DNA of 13,210 bases, from NCBI GenBank assembly GCA_003484865.1, contig DMZT01000379.1, positions 913 to 14,122 of the forward strand. The letters run 5' to 3'. Made by a program: the position numbers and the translations under genes. Each line of letters starts with the position of its first letter. The first letter of the stretch is position 1. The notes below the pieces were generated by a model that was not told the origin of the DNA, did no database searches, and saw only the letters and a program-made list of their open reading frames with translations. Below are positions 6,134 to 13,210 of the stretch, in pieces. Origin of the DNA: Stenotrophomonas sp. (GTDB lineage Bacteria > Pseudomonadota > Gammaproteobacteria > Xanthomonadales > Xanthomonadaceae).

Positions 6134-8887
6134 ATGACCGATGACCGCTGGCAGCAGCTGCGCACGATGTTCGATGCGGCGTGCGAACTGCCGCCGACCG
6201 CGTGGCGCACCGAGCTGGGGCGGATGACCAACGATCCGGCCCTGCTGGATGAGGTGATCGAGCTGCTGGAAGCGCAGACCATGGCGCTGGACAGCGCGCA
6301 GCGCCCCCTGCGCGAGTTGATTGTCCAGCTTGCCGAGCCGGATGTGCAGGTGGGTGAACGGATCGGTCCGTGGCGGCTCACCCGGCGCGTGGCCAGTGGC
6401 GGCATGGGAGCGGTGTTCCTCGCCGAGCGCGCCGATGAGACCTACCAGCAACGGGTGGCGATCAAGTTGCTTCGCGGCGTGGCGACGACCGAGATCAGCC
6501 AGCGCCTGGCCGCCGAGCGGCAGATGCTGGCCGGGCTGGAGCACCCCAACATCGCCCGGTTGTACGACGGTGGCAGCACCCCTTCCGGCCAACCCTATCT
6601 GGTGATGGAGTACGTGGACGGCGAGCCACTGGACCGCGCCTGCTGTGACCGTCCGCTCGATCTTTCCCAGCGCCTGCAGCTGTTCGTTCGGATCTGCCGT
6701 ACGGTGCAGGCCGCGCACGCACGCCTGGTCGTGCACTGCGATCTCAAGCCCAGCAATATCCTGGTGCGCGCGGACAACGAGCCGGTGCTGCTGGATTTCG
6801 GCATCGCACGCTGGCTGGACAGCGCAGCCGAGTCCCGCGCCGACCGTTTCTACACGCCGGTCTACGCCAGCCCTGAACTGATTGCGGGCGAGCCGGTGGG
6901 TGTCACCACCGACGTGTACAGCCTCGGTGTGATCCTGGTCGAGATGCTGGCCGATCGCCGGCTTGGCCATGATGGGCAGCCGGCGGGTGCCGCGGTTCCG
7001 TTGCCCAGCCGCTGGGCGCCGCCATCGTGCGCGTGGCGAAAGCACCTGGAGGGGGACCTCGATGCGATCGCGGCCAAGGCCAGCGCACGTGACCCGGCCC
7101 AGCGCTATGGCTCGGTGGAGGCGCTGGCGGATGACATCGAGCGCTGGCGGACGCATCACCCGGTGCGGGCGCGTGGCGGCCGAGCGGGCTACCGCACGCA
7201 CCGGTGGCTGCGTCGGCACTGGCAGGCGGCCGGCGTGGCCGTCGCGGTGACTGCCATGGCGGGCGGCTTCGTCTGGCGATTGAGCGAATCCAGTGCGCGC
7301 GCTCAGGAAGAAGCGGCGATCGCCGAGCAGGTCAGCGAGTTCCTGGTCGCCGCCTTCGATGCCGCCGATCCGCGCGAGCGCGGTGCACGCGGCACCGAAG
7401 ATGTCAGTGCACGCGCAGTGCTCGATGCCAGCGCGGCGCAGGTCGATGCGGAGCTGGCCGATTCGCCGGCGTTGCGGGCGCGCCTGCAGAGCGTGCTGGG
7501 GCGCGCGTACCAGAACATCGGCCTGCCCAAGCAGGCCGAGACGCTGCTGCGCAGCGCGGCTGAAGGCCTGGCATCGCCGTCGGTCGATCGCGCGCGCCTG
7601 GCGGCGCAGACCTACAGCGATCTGTCGGTGGAGATGAGCAACGGCAAGCGGGGCGAAGAAGGCCTGAAGTACGCCGAACGTGCGCTGCAGCTGCTTGATC
7701 GCGAAGACGATGCACGCACGCGCGCACATGTGCTGAACTCGCTGGGCCTGGCCTACAGCCAGCTGGAGCGCTATCCCGAGAGCGAGGCGGCGTTCCAGCA
7801 GTCGCTGGCAATGCGCAGCACCGTCCGCGAGCCGGGCACGGAAGGCGGCACCGCCACGGTGATGCAGAACATGGGGCTGATGTACCGCAACCGCGGTGAG
7901 CTGGACAAGTCCGAGCAGCTGCTGCGCGACTCGCTGGAGATCAAACGGCGCCGCAGTGAGACCAGTGCCGATTACCAGCACGGACTGCACGCACTGGCCA
8001 TGACCCTGCAGGAAGGCGGCAAGCCGAACGAGGCTGCACCGCTGCTGCTGCAGTCGCGCGATCTCAGCCTGCAGCTGTATGGACAGGACAGTTCCCGCAC
8101 GGCCCTGGCGTACTGCGAGTTGGCCTTGCTGCACATGGATCTCGGTCGTTACACGGAGAGTGCGGAGGGCTTTGATACCTGTCTGCGCATCAGTGAGCTC
8201 ACCAGTGGCGAAGACAGCATCGACCACGCGATCAACCTCAACAACTACGCCAACCTGGAAGAAGCCCGCGGCGATATGGGCAAGGCGGAGCAGCTGTACC
8301 GGCGCTCGCTGGCGATCCGCCGCCAGGTCCTGGGGCCGGACAAGCCTTCCAGCCTGCGGGCAGAGATGAACCTGGCGCGGCTGCTGATGCGCAGCGGTCG
8401 TGCCGACCAGGCCGGCCCGCTGATCCAGCGCGTGTTGCCGATCTGGCAGCGGATCAGCCCGGCCGACGCGCCGGATCTGCGCATTTCGCACCTGGGCGAG
8501 ATCGAGTGGATGATCCACCGCGGGCAATCGGCGCAGGCAGAGCAGGCGCTGCTGGCGATGGCGCCGATCGTACCGTCGATGTCGCCGCCGTTGCAGCTGC
8601 GCTACCAGCAGATGCAGGCCGAAGCGGCGCTGCGTGCCGGGCAGGCCGCCTTGGCGGCGACGCGCTGGCGCGCGGTGCTGGAGGGCAATGTTGCGTTGTT
8701 CGGGGCAGAAGCGCCGTCCGTGGCACGCTACCGCGTACCGCTGGCCGAGGCGCTGCAGGCCAACGGCGAGCGGGAGGCTGCGCGCCGGCAGATCGCGCAG
8801 GCCAAGCCACTGCTGGAGGCAGAGCTGGTGCCCGGCGCACCCTATCTGCAGCGACTGCATGCGCTGGAGGAGCGCCTCAAGGGTTAG
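6134..8887 (+). CDS. Membrane Ser/Thr protein kinase with periplasmic TPR region (PknT/PknS-like)
   Basis: A 917-residue Hanks-type kinase, probably the activator of the adjacent sigma factor. Residues 1-70 are the short helical N-terminal segment common in this group. The kinase domain (about 78-345) has a glycine loop ASGGMG (87-92, first Gly replaced by Ala), VAIK with K111, E128 in AERQML, HCDLKPSN (201-208), DFG (221-223) and YASPE. The catalytic HRD is HCD, making it a non-RD kinase. A single membrane segment lies near 362-381 (AAGVAVAVTAMAGG). From about 440 to 900 there are at least eight TPR-like helical pairs, for example QNMGLMYRNRGELDKSEQLL and LNNYANLEEARGDMGKAEQL, predicted to lie in the periplasm as a sensor or scaffold. 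AGGGGG precedes the ATG at 8 bases. It converges on the lipoprotein gene, with 13 bases between. Confidence 0.95.
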   Translation: MTDDRWQQLRTMFDAACELPPTAWRTELGRMTNDPALLDEVIELLEAQTMALDSAQRPLRELIVQLAEPDVQVGERIGPWRLTRRVASGGMGAVFLAERADETYQQRVAIKLLRGVATTEISQRLAAERQMLAGLEHPNIARLYDGGSTPSGQPYLVMEYVDGEPLDRACCDRPLDLSQRLQLFVRICRTVQAAHARLVVHCDLKPSNILVRADNEPVLLDFGIARWLDSAAESRADRFYTPVYASPELIAGEPVGVTTDVYSLGVILVEMLADRRLGHDGQPAGAAVPLPSRWAPPSCAWRKHLEGDLDAIAAKASARDPAQRYGSVEALADDIERWRTHHPVRARGGRAGYRTHRWLRRHWQAAGVAVAVTAMAGGFVWRLSESSARAQEEAAIAEQVSEFLVAAFDAADPRERGARGTEDVSARAVLDASAAQVDAELADSPALRARLQSVLGRAYQNIGLPKQAETLLRSAAEGLASPSVDRARLAAQTYSDLSVEMSNGKRGEEGLKYAERALQLLDREDDARTRAHVLNSLGLAYSQLERYPESEAAFQQSLAMRSTVREPGTEGGTATVMQNMGLMYRNRGELDKSEQLLRDSLEIKRRRSETSADYQHGLHALAMTLQEGGKPNEAAPLLLQSRDLSLQLYGQDSSRTALAYCELALLHMDLGRYTESAEGFDTCLRISELTSGEDSIDHAINLNNYANLEEARGDMGKAEQLYRRSLAIRRQVLGPDKPSSLRAEMNLARLLMRSGRADQAGPLIQRVLPIWQRISPADAPDLRISHLGEIEWMIHRGQSAQAEQALLAMAPIVPSMSPPLQLRYQQMQAEAALRAGQAALAATRWRAVLEGNVALFGAEAPSVARYRVPLAEALQANGEREAARRQIAQAKPLLEAELVPGAPYLQRLHALEERLKG

Positions 8888-8900
8888 GCGACGCCCCGCA

Positions 8901-10454
8901 TCAGCTTTTCAGCCACCCCTCGCAGCCCACGCTTCCGTCGTCCGAGGTGGCCGCCTTTGCGCACGTTGCGGTCATCCGCGCCTGCAGCCGGGTGAGGCTC
9001 TCCGCGCCGTGATGCTCGCGGCTCCACGCCTGCAATGCGGTACCGAGCCGTTCGAAGCGCTGGCGGGTGCGCTGGTGGTAGCCGGCCGGCTGCACGGCGA
9101 GATCGGCGATCACCTCGCCCGTGGCGGTCTCGATCGCCGCCGCATCATCCGGGCTCAGGCGCAGCAGGCCCTCCACGTACAGCACGCCCCACTGCACGCG
9201 GGTGGCCGGCCCCTGTGCGCCCTGGTAGGCCTTGTGCAGCCAGGCGATGGCCGAAGCCTTGTCGCCGCGTTCTTCGGCAAGGTCGGCCAATTCAGGCATG
9301 TAGTAGTACGGCGTCTCACTCCGATCAAGCTCGGCGAGCAGCAGTTTCTCTGCCGCAGCGTCGTCGTCGATCTGGCGCAGCACGTACACCGCGGTGCTGA
9401 TCGTCGCTTGGCGCTCGTGCAGCGTGGTCGCGGCCGCATCGGCGGCGGCGACGCGTTGCGCCGCCTTTGTCTTCAGCGCGGCCGGAATGGGCTGGTCGGG
9501 GTGCTGCTCGCGCTGCAGGGCGAGTTCGGTGATCACCGTGCCCAGCCGCGCATCGGCCTTGTCGCCGAGTGCGTGGTCGGCGGCATCCAGCGCCTTGAGC
9601 AGCTGCACTCCCAGCTGCTGCGCCTGTTCCGGCGTGGCACTGGCCAGCGCCACAAGGGCAGGGCCTTGGTAGCCCAGCAGGTCACGATTGGCCCGGACCT
9701 CCGCGGGTGCTGCAAGAACGGCATCGAGCAGGGTGCGGGTGCGGGTGCGTTGCGCCGGTGTGGGTGTCTTGTCCGGCTTGCCGGCGCCGAGCGCCAGTAA
9801 CGCGAACCGCCGCTGCAGCGCAGGCTCGGGCGCCGCCGTGGCCAGTTGCTGCAGCAATGACGCTGCATCACGTTCACCGGCGAGGCGATTGGCATCCACT
9901 TCCCAGCCGTAATCGCCGAGCACGCGCCAGTCGTCGGCGCTGACATCCCCGGGTGTGCTCAGGGCGTGCTGCAGCACCTCGCTGACGGCCGTGCGGCGGC
10001 CGGCGGCCAGGGTAAGTGCGCGGGTCAGCGCTTCACTGTCGTTGCCACCGGCCAGGCGGGTGAGCTCGTTGCGCTCGGGGTCGAGCACGATCAGCGTCGG
10101 GTAGCCGCGCACGCCGAAGCGCTCGCCCCAGGCCTGCGCGCCTTCTTCGTCGCCATCCAGATAGACGGGCACGTACTGCCGGGTCAGCGCGATGAAGGCC
10201 GGATCCTTGAACAGCGTGGCCTTGAGCTGGTTGCAGGGCGGGCACCACACCGCGCCCCAGTACAGCAGCACCGGTTTGCCGCTGTCGCGCGCCTCGGCGA
10301 AGGCGTCGTCCACGTCGCCGTGGCGCCAGGCAATTTCCGCAGGCGCCTGCCCGGTCGCAGCAGGCGTGGCGGTGGCAGCGGGGGAGGGGGCCGGGGTGCA
10401 GGCAGGTAGCAGGGTGACCACACCCAGCAGACCAAGGGACAGAGCAAGGCGCAT
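8901..10454 (-). CDS. Lipoprotein with thioredoxin-like domain and long helical C-terminus
   Basis: A 517-residue envelope protein. The signal ends in a lipobox LPAC with C19 as the lipidated residue. Position +2 is Thr, which favours the outer membrane. A low-complexity Ala/Pro/Thr linker (20-38) leads to a thioredoxin domain (about 42-150) with WCPPC (70-74) and a cis-proline in RGYPT (P119). It most resembles the thioredoxin-like part of DsbD and the Thioredoxin_7 group, so a periplasmic disulfide reductase or isomerase role is likely. Residues from about 155 to 500 are helical and repeat-like (for example MPELADLAEERGDKASAIAW) and match nothing I can name. They may be a TPR-like binding surface. 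The C-terminal region has two more cysteines (in ATCAKA and GCEG). No partner such as a membrane electron donor is adjacent. Its 3' end faces the kinase gene. Confidence 0.93.
   Translation of the reverse strand: MRLALSLGLLGVVTLLPACTPAPSPAATATPAATGQAPAEIAWRHGDVDDAFAEARDSGKPVLLYWGAVWCPPCNQLKATLFKDPAFIALTRQYVPVYLDGDEEGAQAWGERFGVRGYPTLIVLDPERNELTRLAGGNDSEALTRALTLAAGRRTAVSEVLQHALSTPGDVSADDWRVLGDYGWEVDANRLAGERDAASLLQQLATAAPEPALQRRFALLALGAGKPDKTPTPAQRTRTRTLLDAVLAAPAEVRANRDLLGYQGPALVALASATPEQAQQLGVQLLKALDAADHALGDKADARLGTVITELALQREQHPDQPIPAALKTKAAQRVAAADAAATTLHERQATISTAVYVLRQIDDDAAAEKLLLAELDRSETPYYYMPELADLAEERGDKASAIAWLHKAYQGAQGPATRVQWGVLYVEGLLRLSPDDAAAIETATGEVIADLAVQPAGYHQRTRQRFERLGTALQAWSREHHGAESLTRLQARMTATCAKAATSDDGSVGCEGWLKS
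9731..9748. repeat. Hexamer tandem repeat inside the lipoprotein gene
   Basis: GGGTGC occurs three times in a row. It encodes alternating Arg-Thr on the minus strand. Gain or loss of units would keep the frame and only change the length of the linker between helices. Confidence 0.6.
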
Positions 10455-10495
10455 TGAGGAATCCAGAAGGGGAGGCAGGGCAGGAGGCGTGCCTG

Positions 10496-10501
10496 ATTGT
10501 A
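10496..10501 (-). promoter_or_regulatory. Candidate -10 of the thioredoxin lipoprotein gene
   Basis: On the minus strand TACAAT lies 41 bases before the ATG, giving a start near 10489. No acceptable -35 is visible at 16-18 bases, so an activator may be needed, or this is chance. Confidence 0.3.
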
Positions 10502-10550
10502 GGAAGCGTGGGCAGCTCCGGCCGCATCCCCTTGATTCGGATTGCTCATG

Positions 10551-10567
10551 ACGGCAGGCCTTGCCGT
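10551..10567. promoter_or_regulatory. Inverted repeat in the lipoprotein/Oar divergent region
   Basis: ACGGCA-GGCCT-TGCCGT has perfect 6-bp arms, with two further matching bases beyond a single mismatch on each side. It lies about 50 bases upstream of the lipoprotein -10. The rest of the gap 10455-10725 holds a 10-bp palindrome GCGATATCGC (10658-10667) and an imperfect GC-rich hairpin near 10575-10595. I see no gene in it. Confidence 0.3.
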
Positions 10568-10725
10568 GATAAGGCGCGTGCAGCCAGCCTGCGCGCTTCG
10601 CCTGCGTAGCGTTGCCATGCCGCTCGCGCGGTGACGAATGTCATGGTTTGGTCGCACGCGATATCGCCATCGGCGAACACGACATAACGCCTGCGCATTT
10701 CTGCATTGGGGCAGGAGCGGGATTA

Positions 10726-10764
10726 ATGAAATCGTTTCCCCCACTACCGATTGCCCCACGATGA
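10726..10764 (+). CDS. 12-codon upstream ORF overlapping the Oar-like receptor start
   Basis: This ORF encodes MKSFPPLPIAPR. AGGAG (10713-10717) precedes its ATG at 8 bases, an ideal site. Its TGA (10762-10764) overlaps the receptor ATG (10761-10763) as ATGA, the classic translational-coupling arrangement. The receptor ATG itself is preceded only by pyrimidine-rich and C-rich bases without a Shine-Dalgarno, so ribosomes probably arrive from this ORF. It holds a Pro-Pro pair followed by Leu-Pro, a type of motif that slows ribosomes unless EF-P helps. Function beyond coupling is unknown. Confidence 0.55.
   Translation: MKSFPPLPIAPR
10727..10740. promoter_or_regulatory. LacI-family operator-like half-palindrome
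   Basis: TGAAATCGTTTCCC matches the first half and core of the LacI/CcpA-type pattern TGAAANCGNTTTCA, with two mismatches in the right half. Such sites control sugar-linked TonB-dependent receptors in xanthomonads. It lies inside the 12-codon ORF, so the match may be coincidental. Confidence 0.25.
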
Positions 10765-13210
10765 CAATAGCTCGTTCTTCCCTGCGCCCGCACCTGCTGG
10801 CAGTGGCGGTGTTGCTCGCCACCGCATCTCCCTTGGTACATGCACAGTCCACCACCGGCGCGATCGCCGGTCAGGCGCCTCCATCGGCGCAGCGCATGTT
10901 CGTTCGCAGCGACACCGGTCTTACCCGTGAAGTGACGGTGGACGCGCGCGGTCGTTACACCATCCCCCAGCTGCCGCTCGGTCGTTACTCGGTGGAGGCG
11001 CGTGATGCCGACGGCAACGTGCTGCAGACCCGGCAGAACGTCGCGCTCACCGTCGGCACCAGCACCGAGGTCTCCTTCGCAGAGGTCACCCGGCTGGATG
11101 GCGTCCAGGTCAGCGCCGACCGCGCCGCGGCGGCCATCGATGTCAGCAGCGTGGATTCGCGCACCGTGATCACGGCCGAGCAGCTGCAACGGCTGCCGCT
11201 GGGCCGCTCGGCCGAGGCCATTGCCCAGCTCGCGCCCGGCGTGATCGGCAACAGCGGCAACGGCACGTATGCCGGCCCGACCGGCGCCCAGCTGGTGAGC
11301 TTCGGCGGTTCGTCTGCCGCAGAGAACGCGTACTACATCAACGGCTTCAACAGCACCGACCCACTGCGCGGCCTGGGCGGCCTGACATTGCCCTACGGCA
11401 GCATCGACCAGCAGGAAATCTATACCGGCGGCTACAGCGCCAAGTACGGCCGGTCCGATGGCGGCGTGATCAATGCGGTCGGCAAGCGCGGCACCAACGC
11501 GTGGCACTTCGGTGGCCAGGCGACCTGGGAACCGGCGTCAGCGCGTTCGGACAAAGATGACGTGCGGTATCCGGGTGACGGTGCGCTGTATGCCCCGGAG
11601 AGCAAGGACCGCGAGTGGGTCAGCACGCAGAGCATCTACGCTGGGGGCCCGCTGATCGAAGACCGGCTGTTCTTCTTTGGCTCCTACGAGCTGGAGCGCC
11701 GCGAGGGCACCGACGTCAAGAATGTCGAGGCCACCAATGCGTATTCCAATTACGAGTACGAGCGCCCGCGCTGGTACGCCAAGGTGGATTGGAACATCAC
11801 CGACAACCACCTGCTCGAAGTGACCGGCGCCTCCAGTCGCAACGTCTTCCGGGGCGACATCTTCGCCTACGACTACGACACGCTCACCCGTGGCGCCCAG
11901 CGCGGCAAGGAAGACACCACCAAGACCGGTGGCGACCTGTGGACGGCCAAGTACACCGGGTACCTCACCGATCGGCTCACTGTCAGCGCGCAGTACGGCG
12001 AAATGCGCACGGATGACTACATCGGCAACCCGGCCTACGACGGCAGCCTGACGTACCTCAACAGCCCCACGCTGCAGAACCCGGCCCTGACCGGTGGTGT
12101 GCCGATCACCAATGCGCAGACCACCTCGCTGCTGGTCAACCCGGACCGGGGCAACCGCAGCAACAACCTGCGGCTGGATGCCAACTACGTGTGGGGCGAC
12201 CACAGCATCACCGTCGGCATCGACAACCAGAACGCCCGTGCCTTGAACCGTGGCTCGGTCGCCTCGGCCGATGGCTACTACTGGATCTACGGGCAGTCCA
12301 ACCCGAACGTGCCGATCAACACCGGCCTGGGCGTGCCGGCCACCGGCGGCATCCGCAATGGCGAAGACGGCTACTACGTGCGGCAGTACATCTACAGTGC
12401 GCTGGCCTCGGTGCGTGCGTCGCAGCGGGCGCAGTACATCGAAGACAACTGGGAGGTGACCGATCGCCTGCTGCTCAACCTCGGCCTGCGCCTGGATCAG
12501 TTCACCAACTTCAATCGCGATGGCGATGCCTACATCAAGCAGACCAGCGGTCAGTGGGCGCCACGTCTTGGCTTCAGCTGGGACGTCGATGGCGATGGGC
12601 GGTTCAAGGTGTTCGGCAACGTGGGGCGCTACTACCTCGCACTGCCGCTGAACCCGGCCTTCAATGCGGCGGGTGCGACGCTTGCCACCTCGACGTACTA
12701 CACCTACGGCGGCATCGACAGCAACGGCTACCCGACCGACCTCACCCAGTTCTCCGGCGCGGTGTCGGCCAACAACAACTACGGCCTGCTGCCGGATGCG
12801 AAGACGGTGGCCACCTCCGGCATCGAGCCGTCCTACCAGGACGAGTTCATCCTCGGCTTCAGCAAGGCACTGGGCCAGAACTGGGTGTACGGGGCCAAGG
12901 CGACCTACCGCGTGCTGCGCAGCGGCGTGGACGACTACTGCGATATCGATGCGGTGCTCGGCAAGGCCAGCAGCCTGGGCTACAACGTGACCAAGGACAG
13001 CAACCCGGTCAGCTGCTGGCTGATCAACCCCGGGCGCGCCAACACCTTCAATCTGGTCGACACCGGCGGCAATTACGTGACCGTCCCGCTGAGCAACGCG
13101 GAAATGGGCTTCCCGCAGTTCAAGCGTAACTACTACGCGGTGAACCTCTCGCTGGAGCATCCGTTTGATGGCCGCTGGTATGCCCGCGGCGACTACACCT
13201 GGTCGCGCAG
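10761..13210 (+). CDS. Oar-like TonB-dependent receptor (partial, C-terminus beyond window)
   Basis: Outer-membrane TonB-dependent receptor of the Oar (OmpA-related) kind. The frame is open for 816 codons to the right edge; relatives are about 950-1050 residues. It starts with a signal peptide ending VHA-Q (residues 1-29). A carboxypeptidase-regulatory-like beta domain follows (about 30-105, with TGAIAGQ and GRYTIPQLPLGRYSVEARD), then a TonB-box-like LDGVQVSADR. The plug has LPLGRSAEAIAQLAPGV, the FGGSSAAENAYYINGFN ligand-loop phrase, IDQQEIYTGGYSAKYGRSDGG and VINAVGKRGTN. The barrel includes PLIEDRLFFFGSYELERREG and WYAKVDWNITDNHLLEVTG. The substrate is unknown; Oar-type receptors are linked to peptide or protein-fragment uptake in some groups. 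It is divergent from the lipoprotein gene, and its start overlaps the upstream ORF. Confidence 0.95.
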   Translation, partial: MTIARSSLRPHLLAVAVLLATASPLVHAQSTTGAIAGQAPPSAQRMFVRSDTGLTREVTVDARGRYTIPQLPLGRYSVEARDADGNVLQTRQNVALTVGTSTEVSFAEVTRLDGVQVSADRAAAAIDVSSVDSRTVITAEQLQRLPLGRSAEAIAQLAPGVIGNSGNGTYAGPTGAQLVSFGGSSAAENAYYINGFNSTDPLRGLGGLTLPYGSIDQQEIYTGGYSAKYGRSDGGVINAVGKRGTNAWHFGGQATWEPASARSDKDDVRYPGDGALYAPESKDREWVSTQSIYAGGPLIEDRLFFFGSYELERREGTDVKNVEATNAYSNYEYERPRWYAKVDWNITDNHLLEVTGASSRNVFRGDIFAYDYDTLTRGAQRGKEDTTKTGGDLWTAKYTGYLTDRLTVSAQYGEMRTDDYIGNPAYDGSLTYLNSPTLQNPALTGGVPITNAQTTSLLVNPDRGNRSNNLRLDANYVWGDHSITVGIDNQNARALNRGSVASADGYYWIYGQSNPNVPINTGLGVPATGGIRNGEDGYYVRQYIYSALASVRASQRAQYIEDNWEVTDRLLLNLGLRLDQFTNFNRDGDAYIKQTSGQWAPRLGFSWDVDGDGRFKVFGNVGRYYLALPLNPAFNAAGATLATSTYYTYGGIDSNGYPTDLTQFSGAVSANNNYGLLPDAKTVATSGIEPSYQDEFILGFSKALGQNWVYGAKATYRVLRSGVDDYCDIDAVLGKASSLGYNVTKDSNPVSCWLINPGRANTFNLVDTGGNYVTVPLSNAEMGFPQFKRNYYAVNLSLEHPFDGRWYARGDYTWSR

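Noticed and set aside
6110..8860. A 916-codon open frame on the minus strand
   Set aside because: It is antisense to the kinase gene and almost the same length. High G+C at third positions removes stops from this frame, and it has no domain or start signal.
11538..13160. A 540-codon minus-strand frame
   Set aside because: It is a mirror frame of the Oar-like receptor, Val/Ala/Arg-rich, with no domain.

Overview
The window is GC-rich DNA (roughly two-thirds G+C by eye) whose gene content points to a gammaproteobacterium of the Xanthomonadaceae, most like Stenotrophomonas or a close relative. The clues are two large TonB-dependent receptors, one of them Oar-type, an ECF sigma factor of the TIGR02999/ECF43 kind next to a Ser/Thr kinase with TPRs, and the codon style. 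The genus is an inference. There are no rRNA or tRNA genes, CRISPR arrays or insertion sequences, so this looks like ordinary chromosome.

Layout, left to right. (1) Bases 1-1722, minus strand: the N-terminal 574 codons of a FhuA/ferrichrome-type TonB-dependent siderophore receptor, running off the left edge. (2) Bases 1723-2289: an unusually dense divergent control region. It holds a probable receptor promoter, several perfect inverted repeats, a strong forward promoter, a 29-codon leader ORF with a good Shine-Dalgarno, two hairpins and an intrinsic terminator, then a 14-codon ORF whose stop codon sits at the tip of a 14-bp hairpin. (3) Bases 2290-4332: a paralogue of elongation factor G, followed by its own intrinsic terminator. 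(4) Bases 4498-5424: an M14/aspartoacylase-like zinc hydrolase. (5) Bases 5543-8887: an apparent two-gene operon of an ECF sigma factor and a membrane Ser/Thr protein kinase with a periplasmic TPR region. (6) Bases 8901-10454, minus strand and convergent: a lipoprotein with a thioredoxin domain. (7) Bases 10761-13210: the N-terminal 816 codons of an Oar-like TonB-dependent receptor, running off the right edge. Its ATG overlaps the stop codon of a 12-codon upstream ORF.

Three circuits stand out. First, the EF-G paralogue appears to be controlled by a translated leader plus a terminator, the arrangement used by ribosome-sensing attenuators of antibiotic-resistance and amino-acid genes. Second, the sigma-kinase pair has no anti-sigma gene. 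Its sigma2.2 region carries a threonine where other ECF factors are acidic, which fits the published scheme of sigma activation by phosphorylation. Third, the Oar-like receptor seems to be translated only by coupling to a proline-rich upstream ORF, because the receptor ATG has no Shine-Dalgarno of its own. Each is read from sequence alone and the functional statements are inference.
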